A model generated the notes under the pieces. The model was not told the origin of the DNA. It saw nothing but the letters and a program-made list of their open reading frames with translations, and ran no database searches. Position numbers and translations under genes: made by a program. Positions 1 to 9,915 of a DNA stretch of 64,000 nucleotides are shown piece by piece. Location of the stretch: positions 38,853 through 102,852 of the forward strand of contig CANREV010000006.1 in assembly GCA_947629645.1 (NCBI GenBank), in the 5' to 3' direction. The DNA comes from an uncultured Acetatifactor sp. GTDB taxonomy: Bacteria; Bacillota; Clostridia; Lachnospirales; Lachnospiraceae. Position 1 is the stretch's first letter. Each line of letters opens with the position of its first letter.

Positions 1-1
1 G

Positions 2-730
2 GCGCAGGGATTTCCGGCGCGTTATGTCCAGGGATACTGTGTTCCGATGGAGGGAAAACGGGAGGCTGTGGTTTTGTCCGATATGGCTCATGCGTGGCCG
101 GAAGTCTATCTTGACGGGGTGGGATGGATCCCCTTTGAACCTGCCGCGGGGTATGAGACGCTGCGCTATACTCCTTGGAGCGTAAGCCCCCGCAGTGAGG
201 AAAAAGTCTTAGAGGGAGCGTCTTTGAATGAGGAGGAACCAAAAGAAGTACAGGACAGTACGCTGGAAAATTTTACGGAGCAGGAAGATCTTTTGGAGGC
301 TCAGGGGGGAAATGTCCTGCGGCCGCAGACGATTCAAAAAGCGTTGCTTTTATGCTTTTTCGTCTGTCTTGTCCTGATCGGGGCAGATGATCTTGCGGGA
401 CGATACCGATATCGGCGGATGAGCCCGGAACAGCGGTTTAAAACGGAAGTAAAAAGAACTCTCAGAATCCTTGATTGGCTGGGGTTTGGGCGAAGCGGGG
501 AGGAGACGCTGCAAAATCTGCGGGAGAGGGGACAAAGCAGGGAGGAGATGCCGAAACTTCAATTTATAGAAGATTATGAGAATGTCATATACGGCGGCCG
601 GGCGGTGGGAAAGGAAATGTTTGCGGTTGTGAGAGACGAGCGAAAGCAGCTCTGGCGGCTGTTGTGGAAAGAAAAGAAAGCGGTCTGCGTCCTTGGAAGG
701 GTAAGGATGCTTTTGTTTCCCTATCACTGA
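2..730 (+). CDS. Transglutaminase-like membrane protein, C-terminal part (5' truncated by window edge)
   Basis: Frame open from nt 2: AQGFPARYVQGYCVPMEG...HAWPEVYLDGVGWIPFEPAAGY resembles the transglutaminase core; one TM segment (ALLLCFFVCLVLIGA) and a charged C-terminal domain follow. Confidence 0.8.
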   Translation, partial: AQGFPARYVQGYCVPMEGKREAVVLSDMAHAWPEVYLDGVGWIPFEPAAGYETLRYTPWSVSPRSEEKVLEGASLNEEEPKEVQDSTLENFTEQEDLLEAQGGNVLRPQTIQKALLLCFFVCLVLIGADDLAGRYRYRRMSPEQRFKTEVKRTLRILDWLGFGRSGEETLQNLRERGQSREEMPKLQFIEDYENVIYGGRAVGKEMFAVVRDERKQLWRLLWKEKKAVCVLGRVRMLLFPYH

Positions 731-818
731 AAGCGCCTTTGCCGCGATGAGAGGGCAGGCCCTGCGTGAAACCTGTGTCTGGATATATAAAATTTACGAA
801 AAAAGGAGAGGATTTTTT

Positions 819-2879
819 ATGGGAACAAAATTTATACCCGCCACATTGGATTATGAATTGAGCCCCTACACTGGTCTGACCAGGGAAAGCTGGCTGGAAG
901 CCGGAAAGTACATGCTGGAAGGAATTTTTCAAAATATCCGGAGTTTTCAGGATCCGGTGATTATGCCGAGAAAGGAGACGCAGATCACCTATCCGCATCT
1001 CAACGCTTCCGAAGAGGTCCAAAAGACCCAGCGCAGGGCGGAAGTGTTTGAGGGGCTGACCAGAACCTTTTTTATCGCGGCGCCTGTTTTGCAGAATATT
1101 CCCGATCTTGAGATCTGTGGCTATCCCATAGCGGAATATTATAAAAATCAGGTATTGAGAGTCTGCACAAAGACCGATCCGCTGTATGTGGGAACCTACG
1201 AGGACCAGCAGGAGATCACCGGGCATGAGGATCCCTTTCGCGCGTTTCAGCAGACCGTTGAAACCTGCGCGCTGGTGATCTGTCTCTGGGTCAGCAGAGC
1301 GCAGATCTGGGATACCTACACGCGGGAGGAGAAAGATACCATTGCAGAGTTGCTGCAGGGGTATGCCCATGAAAACACGGTGCCTCAGAACTGGCGTCTG
1401 TTCAATATGCTGGATATGGCGTTCTTAAACATGGAAGGATACAAAATCGACCGCGATATTATGCGGGACCATGGTCAGGCTATCCTGAATTATTATGCGG
1501 GGGACGGCTGGTATCGGGACGGGCATTCCTTTGACTATTATTCCTGCTGGGCGTTTAATGTTTACGCCCCGATCTGGAACCTTTGGTATGGGTATGAGAA
1601 CGAGCCGTATCTGGCCCGGAAATTTGAGGAACAGTCCAATAAATTGATGGAGACTTACGGGGACTTTTTTGACAGGGACGGCTGGACGAATATGTGGGGC
1701 CGCAGCAATATCTACCGCAATGCTGCCACCAGCGCCTTTGACGGCAACATGATGCTGCGAAACGGCATCTGCAACGCGGGCCTTGCAAGGCGGATTTCAT
1801 CCGGTTCGCTGATGCAGTTCTTAGGGAGGGAAGATTTTCTGTATCAAGGCGTGCCCACGCTGGGATTTTACGGGCAGTTTTCTCCTCTGGTGCAGGGGTA
1901 TTCCTGCGCGGAATCGCCCTTTTGGCTTGGCAAGGCTTTTCTGTGCCTGCATCTTCCCGCGGATCATCCTTTCTGGACGGAAAAGGAAAATAACGGCACC
2001 TGGGAGCGTTTGGGAGAACGGGAAGTGAAGGTTACCACGCTCAATGGTCCGGCGCTCAGTTTTTCCAATCATCAGGCCAATGGAGAGACTATTTTGCGCA
2101 CGGGAAAGGTGGTTAAACGCCCCGGCGATGAGCATGGGATGTGGAATTATTCCAAACTTTGCTACAATACGAAATATCCCTGGGAATCCGCTCCATCGCA
2201 GGACGTGGAGGCCCAGCAGTACGTTTTGAAAGACGGAACGACAAACCGCTGTTCCAAAGCCAATGTGACGTTTTGGTACGGAGAAAGAGACGGCGTACTG
2301 TACCGCAGACAGTTTTTTGACTATAGTCTGGAAAAGGAATCTCACTGGATACAGGCGGTCAATCTCGCGGACTTTGCGGTGCCCTGCGGGATCCTTCGGG
2401 TGGATAAGCTGAGGATTCACAGAGCGCCTCTGTCTCTGACGCTTGGGGCTTACGGTTTTCCCGACAACGGCACCTGTATCAGCGAAAAAGCGCAGGGTAG
2501 CGCGAGAGCCATGATTTTAAAGGGGAAGGACGCCATGGGAAGAGAAAAGCAGCTGGCTATGACCATCTACGATGGATGGAAAGATTTAAAGCTGCTTCAC
2601 AGTACGGGCACCAACCCCGACTCCGAAAAATCCATTGTACTGTATGCCGCCACAGAGCGCCAAAAGCAGTACGGCTACGAGCCTTATGTTCTGATCTCCC
2701 AGGTTATCACAAAGGAAAGCCATGAGGATTTTTCGGAGGAAGAGTTGTTCCCTGTCAAAACGGTGCGTTACACCGATCCTGAAAACTGCGGCGGATACGG
2801 TCCCGTTATCCTTGAGATGAAGGATGGCGGCAAAAAGGAAATCTCCTTTGAGGGGATGGAGGGGCAACTGATGTTATAA
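819..2879 (+). CDS. DUF2264 family protein (probable pectin/carbohydrate-associated)
   Basis: ORF 747-2879; ATG at 819 preceded by AAAGGAGAGG; protein FIPATLDYELSPYTGLTRESWLEAGKYMLEGIFQ typical of DUF2264. Confidence 0.8.
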   Translation: MGTKFIPATLDYELSPYTGLTRESWLEAGKYMLEGIFQNIRSFQDPVIMPRKETQITYPHLNASEEVQKTQRRAEVFEGLTRTFFIAAPVLQNIPDLEICGYPIAEYYKNQVLRVCTKTDPLYVGTYEDQQEITGHEDPFRAFQQTVETCALVICLWVSRAQIWDTYTREEKDTIAELLQGYAHENTVPQNWRLFNMLDMAFLNMEGYKIDRDIMRDHGQAILNYYAGDGWYRDGHSFDYYSCWAFNVYAPIWNLWYGYENEPYLARKFEEQSNKLMETYGDFFDRDGWTNMWGRSNIYRNAATSAFDGNMMLRNGICNAGLARRISSGSLMQFLGREDFLYQGVPTLGFYGQFSPLVQGYSCAESPFWLGKAFLCLHLPADHPFWTEKENNGTWERLGEREVKVTTLNGPALSFSNHQANGETILRTGKVVKRPGDEHGMWNYSKLCYNTKYPWESAPSQDVEAQQYVLKDGTTNRCSKANVTFWYGERDGVLYRRQFFDYSLEKESHWIQAVNLADFAVPCGILRVDKLRIHRAPLSLTLGAYGFPDNGTCISEKAQGSARAMILKGKDAMGREKQLAMTIYDGWKDLKLLHSTGTNPDSEKSIVLYAATERQKQYGYEPYVLISQVITKESHEDFSEEELFPVKTVRYTDPENCGGYGPVILEMKDGGKKEISFEGMEGQLML

Positions 2880-2881
2880 AG

Positions 2882-5434
2882 TCATTCCACTACAAATTTA
2901 ACAGTCAGTTTTTCGGGAATGACGCCATCGTCAACGAAGAAATCCACTTCGTGCTCCCCGGCTTGGAAAGCTTCAGGGCGCCAGCAGAACTGTCTCTTTT
3001 GGGCATCGAAGGATGCTCCCGAAGGAAGTCCTTCGGCAAAGAGATACAGATCTGTCTCGGCGCCTTTTACGCTGTGATGCACAGCGTTCTGCTGCCCGTA
3101 TATGATACCGCTGCAGGCTTCCTCGGACACCTCAAAAGCGGGGCAGCGCACCTGCAGATTCAGCGTACAGGTCTGACCGATTTTTAAATGCTGTGTCCCC
3201 ATGGGACAGATATACGGGCGGTATACGGTCAGCGGCAGGGGATAGGAATCCGTATCCCTTTGGAAGGCGTAACCTGTCTCTTTACAGGGCGCGGTAGGGT
3301 AGGAATAAAGGCTGTCCGCGGGCGTGCCGGGGGCGGGAGCGAGGATCTCTACCTGTTGAACCGGCAGGGGCCGGGTCTGATGCAATCCTGATACCGTGGT
3401 GGTGAAGTAGGGCTGTTCCGGCACGTTTTCCGCATTGGTATGCCTGCGGAAATGGTGGGTGACGGCGGCAATGGGTGCAAGGGAGGGATCGCAGTAAGCG
3501 TCCAGCCCGTCTATCCGCACATCGGTCACATCATCCAGAACGCAGACGTGCCTGCCATCGGGTATCTTGCAGCTGATTTTAACATTCCGCAGTGTCAGAT
3601 CTTTCACATGTTTTGCAAATATGCCGTAGGCGGGCAGGATCCCCCAGTTGCTGGGTTCGGGGTACACTTCGGGAAGTTCCGGCACATTGTAGGGGTCATC
3701 CCGCCAGCTTTTTGTCCTGGGATCCCACTCTGCCCGGGGAAGAAGCCCTTCGTGTTTTAAAAAGAAGGTGTTGACCAGCCAGGGCAGACTTTGCACATGT
3801 TCTTTGGCGTGAAACTGGGAAAATTTCCAGTCCGTGTTTAACTGCCGCTGCTCCACCGCATGTTCCATGGTAAGTCCGCCCCGATATTGCACCTCCACGT
3901 TTTCCACAGTGATGTTTTTCAAAGGAGAATCCGTAAGCCCCATCAGTAAGATAGGATATCTGGGATCTGCATTGGTGACTACTACGTTTCGGATGCAGAC
4001 GTTTTCTATTTTTGCTAAATCCCTGTATCCCACTGCATTAGCGTAAAGAGGCCTGTCTTTCTCGGGAATATTCTCTGTCAGGTTGACCGGATTGCAGGTT
4101 ACGGGAGATTCGGGATCTATGATCTCAAAGGAAGAGCAGCCGTCCACGGTGACAGTCTTTGTCCGGTTATAGTGGGGAGTATAGCGCCTTGGGGGGAATT
4201 TTTCATAGACGTCTGTCCCGGGCAGAACCCACTCCGGCTGGTCAAGACGTACATCGTCCGCCGTGGGGAGAGTGTCTGTTTTGGCCCGTCCTGTCACCGG
4301 AAATCTGCCTCTGTCTCCGGCGCGCAGAAAGAAAGGGGAGCTGGATATATTGTCCATCACACAGTCTTCAAACAGAATATCGGTGAGAGGAGACCCGTCT
4401 ACCGCTTCCAGTGCAAAGCCTCTGGACCGATCGAATCTGACTCTGCGGATGGTTACCAGATGGTAGCCGCAGGTGGATTCGGTTCCCAGTTTCACCCGTC
4501 CGGTGGGGCCGCAGCGATCCTCCGCCACCAGCTTGTCCCTTGTGTATTCTCCGGCGTAGACGCTGCCTGCATCGTAGCCGCTGACAGTGCAGTCCTCGAT
4601 CAACACGTTTTGGACAGGCAGATAGCGTCCGGCGCCAAAGGAGGCTTTCAGACACAAACCGTCATCCGTCAGGGAGTTACAGACAGTATGGCGGACTGTC
4701 ACATCCTGGCAGCAGTCGATATCGAACGCATCTCTGGTGGTGTCGATCAAAATGTGATCTGCGTAAAGATTGACGCATCCCTCGGCGATCACTGCGAAAT
4801 GTCCTCCGATAGTGAAGGAAAAATCCTGAAGCACCACATTTTTGCAACGCACAAGGGCGATACCTTTATTCCCGAACCATTCCCCGCGATGCCCGGAAAG
4901 ATTTCTGGAGAGCGGGTTGGGAGGATCGCCGCCCTGAAGGACATATTCCAGTATTCCGGTCTCCTCATTCAGCCGGCCTCCGGTGAACAGGCCTTTTCCG
5001 TAAATCATGATATTTTCCAGATCGGCGCCATAAACCAGACTGTTGGCAAAGTAAGAATGGCCGTGATCCTGCAGGCCTGCGTAAAGGTTTACCTCCGGTT
5101 CTTTGTAGTTGCCGCCCTCTCCCTGCTGTGCTGCCCAGGGCTGGTTGATATCCGTCCTGGCGGCGGCGATAACGGCGCCCTCCTCCAGAAAGAGATTGAC
5201 ATTGCTTTGTAACAGGATGGTATAAGTGAAGAAAGTTCCCGCAGGTACCACCACCGTGCCGCCCCCCGCAGCCGCGGCCGCTTCGATGGCGCTGTTGATG
5301 GACTGGGTGTTGACAACTGGTTTTTCTGTTTCGGCTGCGCCGAAATCCCTGATGTTGAAATAATGTTCCTTTTGCAATGCCTCCGGTCGTACAGATGCGC
5401 CGGAAGCCTCTAAAACAGGCTGTTTTCCTGACAT
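2882..5434 (-). CDS. Glycoside hydrolase family 28 (polygalacturonase-like) with C-terminal Ig-like domain
   Basis: FNIRDFGAAETEKPVVNTQSINSAIEAAAAAGGGTVVVPAGTF, parallel beta-helix type sequence; start placed at MSGKQPV (5434), preceded by AGGAGGGCC on the minus strand. Confidence 0.85.
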   Translation of the reverse strand: MSGKQPVLEASGASVRPEALQKEHYFNIRDFGAAETEKPVVNTQSINSAIEAAAAAGGGTVVVPAGTFFTYTILLQSNVNLFLEEGAVIAAARTDINQPWAAQQGEGGNYKEPEVNLYAGLQDHGHSYFANSLVYGADLENIMIYGKGLFTGGRLNEETGILEYVLQGGDPPNPLSRNLSGHRGEWFGNKGIALVRCKNVVLQDFSFTIGGHFAVIAEGCVNLYADHILIDTTRDAFDIDCCQDVTVRHTVCNSLTDDGLCLKASFGAGRYLPVQNVLIEDCTVSGYDAGSVYAGEYTRDKLVAEDRCGPTGRVKLGTESTCGYHLVTIRRVRFDRSRGFALEAVDGSPLTDILFEDCVMDNISSSPFFLRAGDRGRFPVTGRAKTDTLPTADDVRLDQPEWVLPGTDVYEKFPPRRYTPHYNRTKTVTVDGCSSFEIIDPESPVTCNPVNLTENIPEKDRPLYANAVGYRDLAKIENVCIRNVVVTNADPRYPILLMGLTDSPLKNITVENVEVQYRGGLTMEHAVEQRQLNTDWKFSQFHAKEHVQSLPWLVNTFFLKHEGLLPRAEWDPRTKSWRDDPYNVPELPEVYPEPSNWGILPAYGIFAKHVKDLTLRNVKISCKIPDGRHVCVLDDVTDVRIDGLDAYCDPSLAPIAAVTHHFRRHTNAENVPEQPYFTTTVSGLHQTRPLPVQQVEILAPAPGTPADSLYSYPTAPCKETGYAFQRDTDSYPLPLTVYRPYICPMGTQHLKIGQTCTLNLQVRCPAFEVSEEACSGIIYGQQNAVHHSVKGAETDLYLFAEGLPSGASFDAQKRQFCWRPEAFQAGEHEVDFFVDDGVIPEKLTVKFVVE

Positions 5435-5595
5435 AATGGCCCTCCTGTTGTTCTTTTTGACAGCAGATATCTGTTTACATTGCCGAAAGATAATGGCGCG
5501 TCCCGTAAAGCCTGCGGTTTTACAGGTTCCCGCCTTACTCTGCCTCTTGCGGATATTATACCGCGTTTCCCCATCTTTGTAAAAATAAAAAAATA

Positions 5596-5624
5596 TTGAC
5601 AATTCTTCTGTGGGAATGTATGAT
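5596..5624 (+). promoter_or_regulatory. Promoter of the fatty-acid synthesis operon
   Basis: TTGACA (5596-5601), 17-bp spacer, TATGAT (5619-5624). Confidence 0.75.
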
Positions 5625-5632
5625 ACATATTG

Positions 5633-5696
5633 TTTGAATATCAAATTATTTGAAAATCAAATAGATTGAAACTAGAAAATTTTGAAATTCAAATAA
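5633..5696 (+). promoter_or_regulatory. Array of FabT-like operators, TTTGA-N3-TCAAA, at 16-bp spacing
   Basis: TTTGAATATCAAA (5633-5645), TTTGAAAATCAAA (5649-5661), degenerate ATTGAAACTAGAA (5665-5677), TTTGAAATTCAAA (5681-5693). Confidence 0.7.
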
Positions 5697-5748
5697 TATG
5701 ACGCAGTAAACAAAACCAGTAAATGAAAAATGAAAAGGAGAAAAAGTA

Positions 5749-5982
5749 ATGTTGGAGAAGTTGAAAGAAGTGATCGAGGAGAAGTTGAACGCGGAGGGCG
5801 CAGTGATTACGGAACAGACTAGTTTCAAGGATGACCTGAACGCGGATTCTCTGGATCTGTTTGATCTGATTATGGCGCTGGAAGATGAGTTTAACATTGA
5901 GATCCCTTCCGAGGATCTGGAACAGATGGTCACCGTTGGCGATGTGGTGAAGTATTTGAAAGATAAAGGTGTAGAGGCTTAA
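5749..5982 (+). CDS. acpP: Acyl carrier protein
   Basis: DDLNADSLDLFDLIMALEDEFNIEIPSEDLEQM phosphopantetheine-site context. Confidence 0.95.
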   Translation: MLEKLKEVIEEKLNAEGAVITEQTSFKDDLNADSLDLFDLIMALEDEFNIEIPSEDLEQMVTVGDVVKYLKDKGVEA

Positions 5983-5985
5983 AAT

Positions 5986-6909
5986 ATGGAAACTAGAATA
6001 ACAAAGCTTCTGGGAATCCGGTATCCCATCATACAGGGCGGCATGGCCTGGGTGGCAGAGCATCATCTGGCCGCAGCCGTTTCCAACGCGGGCGGTATGG
6101 GACTGATCGGCGCCGGCGGCGCGCCGGCCTCTTTTGTCCGGGAAGAAATCAGAAAGGCGAAGGAGATCACGGATCAGCCCTTTGGCGTCAATATCATGCT
6201 GATGAATCCCGAAGCGGATGAGATCGCGAAAGTGGTGGTGGAAGAAGGCGTAAAGGTTGTGACCACCGGAGCGGGAAATCCCGGAAAATATATGGCCATG
6301 TGGAAGGAAGCCGGTGTGAGGGTGATTCCCGTGATCGCCAGCGTTGCCATGGCAAAGATGATGGAGCGTTCCGGCGCTGACGCGGTGGTGGCGGAGGGAA
6401 CCGAGTCGGGCGGACATATCGGCGCTGCCACTACCATGACGCTGGTGCCTCAGGTGGCGGATGCCGTGCGGATTCCCGTGATTGCAGCGGGCGGCATTGG
6501 GGACGGCAGAGGCTTGGCGGCGGCTATGATGCTGGGAGCCGAGGCGGTGCAGATGGGTACCCGCTTTCTGGTGGCTAAGGAGTCTGTTATACACGAGAAT
6601 TATAAGAAAAAAGTCATCGCGGCGAGAGATATCGATTCCGAGGTGACCGGTTTAAGCCACGGTCATCCTGTGCGTCAGCTGCGAAACGCCATGACAAGGG
6701 AATATTTGAAGCTGGAGAAAGAAGGAGCTCCTTTTGAGGAATTGGAGCAGCTTACTCTGGGCGCGCTGCGGAAAGCCGTTGTGGAGGGAGATACGGTGAA
6801 CGGCACGCTGATGGCAGGGCAGATCGCAGGGCTGGTGAGCAGAGAGCAGACCTGCGCAGAGATGATTCAGGAGATTATGGAGCAGGCGCAAAAACTGCTG
6901 AAAAGATAA
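5986..6909 (+). CDS. fabK: Enoyl-ACP reductase II (FMN, FabK type)
   Basis: TRITKLLGIRYPIIQGGMAWVAEHHLAAAVSNAGGMGLIG; position between acpP and fabD. Confidence 0.92.
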   Translation: METRITKLLGIRYPIIQGGMAWVAEHHLAAAVSNAGGMGLIGAGGAPASFVREEIRKAKEITDQPFGVNIMLMNPEADEIAKVVVEEGVKVVTTGAGNPGKYMAMWKEAGVRVIPVIASVAMAKMMERSGADAVVAEGTESGGHIGAATTMTLVPQVADAVRIPVIAAGGIGDGRGLAAAMMLGAEAVQMGTRFLVAKESVIHENYKKKVIAARDIDSEVTGLSHGHPVRQLRNAMTREYLKLEKEGAPFEELEQLTLGALRKAVVEGDTVNGTLMAGQIAGLVSREQTCAEMIQEIMEQAQKLLKR

Positions 6910-6926
6910 AGAGGATAAGGACAAAG

Positions 6927-7862
6927 ATGAGTAAGACAGCATTTATATTCCCCGGACAGGGGGCCCAGTACGCAGGTATGGGCAAAGAGTTTTATGACAC
7001 ATATCCCACCGCGAAGCGGGTATTTGAACTGGCTTCTGAGGTTACGGGCATAGATATGGCAGAGCTGTGTTTTACGCAAAACGATCGTCTGGACATTACC
7101 GAATATACGCAGATCGCCATGCTGACCTGCGAGGTGGCTATCCTGAAGGTGTTGGAGGAGCAGGGCGTCAGGGCGGATGTCTGCGCGGGTCTGAGTCTGG
7201 GAGAATATGGCGCTCTGGCAGCGGCTAGGGTGATGGAGCCGGAAGATCTGTTTCGGCTGATTCGCAGCAGAGGGATCTTTATGCAGGAAGCCTGTCCGGA
7301 AGGCGGCGCTATGACTGCCGTGCTTGGTCTGGAAGCGGAAACCATCCGGAAAATTTGTGAGGAGACGGAAGGAATCGTTTCGATTGCCAACGATAACTGT
7401 CCGGGGCAGATTGTGATCACCGGCGAGGCCCAAGCTGTGCAGGCCGCTTCCGATAAACTGGCGGAGGCGGGCGCCAAGAGATGTGTGCCTTTGAAGGTCA
7501 GCGGACCGTTTCACTCGGAGTTATTAAAAGGAGCAGGAGAAAAACTGGCGCGGGAACTGGCCAAAGTAAAGGTCAGGGATCCGGCAATCCCCTATTTTTG
7601 CAATGTGGACGCTGCGCCTGTGACGGACGCTTCCAGAGTAAAGGACCTTCTGGCAAAACAGGTCTCTGGCACGGTCAGATGGCGGGAGATCATGCTGGGT
7701 ATGTTACAAGACGGCGTAGACACTTTTATCGAAATCGGACCGGGCAGGACGCTGACAGGTTTTCTGCGCAAGACTGACAGGAATGTGAAAGCGATGAATG
7801 TGGAAACGGTGGCGGATCTTGAAAAGGTGCTGGAAGTCTGGAACGGAGGGAAGCCATGCTGA
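6927..7862 (+). CDS. fabD: Malonyl-CoA:ACP transacylase
   Basis: AFIFPGQGAQYAGMGKEFYD...GLSLGEYGAL. Confidence 0.95.
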   Translation: MSKTAFIFPGQGAQYAGMGKEFYDTYPTAKRVFELASEVTGIDMAELCFTQNDRLDITEYTQIAMLTCEVAILKVLEEQGVRADVCAGLSLGEYGALAAARVMEPEDLFRLIRSRGIFMQEACPEGGAMTAVLGLEAETIRKICEETEGIVSIANDNCPGQIVITGEAQAVQAASDKLAEAGAKRCVPLKVSGPFHSELLKGAGEKLARELAKVKVRDPAIPYFCNVDAAPVTDASRVKDLLAKQVSGTVRWREIMLGMLQDGVDTFIEIGPGRTLTGFLRKTDRNVKAMNVETVADLEKVLEVWNGGKPC

Positions 7863-8596
7863 CGGAAAAGATTGCACTTGTAACCGGCGCAAGCCGGGGG
7901 ATTGGACGTGCCATCGCCTGCGCTCTGGCGAGGGAAGGGGCGTTCGTTTTAGTGAATTATAATGGCTCCAGGGATAAGGCGTTTGAGGTGGTGGCGCAGA
8001 TCGAGGAAGAAGGCGGTCATGGGGAAGCTGTGGAATGCGATGTGTCAGATTTTGAAGCCTGCGGGAAGATGATCGAGGGGGCTGTGGCAAAGTATGCTCA
8101 TATTGACATTCTGGTGAATAATGCAGGCGTGACCAGGGACGGCCTGATTATGCGGATGTCCGAGGCGGATTACGATCAGGTCTTAAATACCAATCTGAAA
8201 GGCGCCTTTAACACGATCCGTCATCTTTCCAGGCAGCTTTTGAAGCAAAGGAGCGGAAAGATCATCAACATCTCATCTGTTTCCGGCATTCTGGGAAATG
8301 CGGGACAGGCGAACTATTCAGCGTCTAAGGCGGGGCTGATTGGCCTGACGAAAAGCGTGGCAAGAGAACTGGCAGGCAGAGGAATCTGTGTCAATGCAGT
8401 GGCGCCCGGGTTTGTGGACACGGAAATGACCCGGGCAATGCCCCAAAAGGTCAGGGAAGAAGCAGTAAAAACCATTCCCCTTGGCAGAATGGGCAGTCCT
8501 GAGGATATTGCCCGCATGGTGGCTTTCCTGGCGGGAGACGGGGGCGACTATGTTACCGGGCAGGTATTTTGTGTCGATGGCGGACTATGTATTTGA
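7856..8596 (+). CDS. fabG: 3-oxoacyl-ACP reductase
   Basis: SDR fold: VTGASRGIGRAIA, NNAGVTRDGLIMRM, YSASKAGLIGLTKS; overlaps fabD end. Confidence 0.95.
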   Translation: MLTEKIALVTGASRGIGRAIACALAREGAFVLVNYNGSRDKAFEVVAQIEEEGGHGEAVECDVSDFEACGKMIEGAVAKYAHIDILVNNAGVTRDGLIMRMSEADYDQVLNTNLKGAFNTIRHLSRQLLKQRSGKIINISSVSGILGNAGQANYSASKAGLIGLTKSVARELAGRGICVNAVAPGFVDTEMTRAMPQKVREEAVKTIPLGRMGSPEDIARMVAFLAGDGGDYVTGQVFCVDGGLCI

Positions 8597-8656
8597 GATG
8601 AAGGAGAAGGATGATCTATATTTTTTAAGCGTGAACGCTTCGGAATGGAGATTACT

Positions 8657-9892
8657 ATGAAAAAAAGAGTTGTGGTAACGGGTATGGGAGCCATCACTCC
8701 CATCGGTAACAGCGTGGAAAGTTTTTGGAATTCTCTAAAGCAGGGAAAGAGAGGGTTTGCTCCTATCACCCGCTTTGACACCACGGAATACAAATGTAAA
8801 CTGGCGGCGGAAGTGAAAGAGTTTGAACCGGAAAAATATATGGATAAGAAAGCGGCGCGCCGTATGGAACTCTTCTGTCAGTATGCTGTTGCGGCCGCAA
8901 AGGAAGCTTTGGAGGACGCGGGCATCGACATGGAGCGGGAAGACCCCTACAGAGCGGGCTGCAGCGTAGGCAGCGGCGTAGGCAGCATGCAGGCCATGGA
9001 GCGGGAGTGCGGCAGACTGATCGAGAGAGGTCCCTCCAAGGTCGGCCCCCTGCTGGTACCTTTGATGATCTCCAATATGGCGGCAGGCAATGTCAGCATT
9101 GCTTTCGGCCTGAAGGGCAAAAGCATCGATGTGGTGACAGCCTGCGCTACGGGCACAAATTCCATTGGAGAGGCTTTCCGCACCATTCAGTACGGGGATG
9201 CGGATGTGATGGTGGCGGGAGGTACGGAAGGAGCTGTCTGTCCCCTGAGCATTGCCGGATTTACTTCTCTGACGGCGCTTTCTTCCTGCGAGGATCCTGA
9301 AAGGTGTTCCATTCCCTTTGACAAGGACAGAAGCGGATTTGTCATGGGCGAGGGGGCCGGTATTGTGGTGCTGGAAGAGTTAGAGCACGCTTTAAAACGC
9401 GGCGCAAAGATTTATGCGGAGGTGCTGGGGTACGGTTGTTCCTCGGACGCCTATCACATTACCTCTCCCGCGGAGGACGGCGCCGGGGCGGCGAGAGCCA
9501 TGCTGAACGCCATGGCGGACGGCAATGTGGCGCTGGAGGAACTGACCTATATCAACGCCCACGGTACCAGCACCCATCACAATGACCTCTTTGAGACGAG
9601 AGCTATTAAGCTGGCTTTCGGCGCTCATGCAAAGGAGCTGAAAATCAACTCCACGAAATCTATGATAGGGCATCTTTTGGGCGCTGCGGGGGCGGTGGAG
9701 TTCATTGCCTGTGTCAAAGAACTTCAGGAAGGCTTCATTCATTGTACGGCGGGCTTAAGAGAAACGGAAGAAGAGATGGATCTGAATTATTGCATGAGCG
9801 CCTATCAGGAGGAGGTTCCTTATGCGCTTAGCAATTCGCTGGGATTTGGCGGTCACAATGCAAGTATATTGATCGGAAAGTATCGCGGATAA
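8657..9892 (+). CDS. fabF: 3-oxoacyl-ACP synthase II
   Basis: [23 protein letters not shown]...[14 protein letters not shown]; start taken at ATG 8657 (GGAG 7 nt upstream) rather than ORF start 8645. Confidence 0.95.
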   Translation: MKKRVVVTGMGAITPIGNSVESFWNSLKQGKRGFAPITRFDTTEYKCKLAAEVKEFEPEKYMDKKAARRMELFCQYAVAAAKEALEDAGIDMEREDPYRAGCSVGSGVGSMQAMERECGRLIERGPSKVGPLLVPLMISNMAAGNVSIAFGLKGKSIDVVTACATGTNSIGEAFRTIQYGDADVMVAGGTEGAVCPLSIAGFTSLTALSSCEDPERCSIPFDKDRSGFVMGEGAGIVVLEELEHALKRGAKIYAEVLGYGCSSDAYHITSPAEDGAGAARAMLNAMADGNVALEELTYINAHGTSTHHNDLFETRAIKLAFGAHAKELKINSTKSMIGHLLGAAGAVEFIACVKELQEGFIHCTAGLRETEEEMDLNYCMSAYQEEVPYALSNSLGFGGHNASILIGKYRG

Positions 9893-9915
9893 CGGATCCG
9901 GAAAGGAACAGGTTT

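Noticed and set aside
4172-5212. 346-aa plus-strand ORF
   Set aside because: Lies entirely antisense to the GH28 gene; no ribosome binding site or recognisable domain; shadow ORF of GC-rich coding sequence.
5616-5628. Palindrome ATGTAT-G-ATACAT at the fab -10
   Set aside because: Overlaps the -10 hexamer and is AT-rich; plausible by chance and not repeated elsewhere, so not called an operator.
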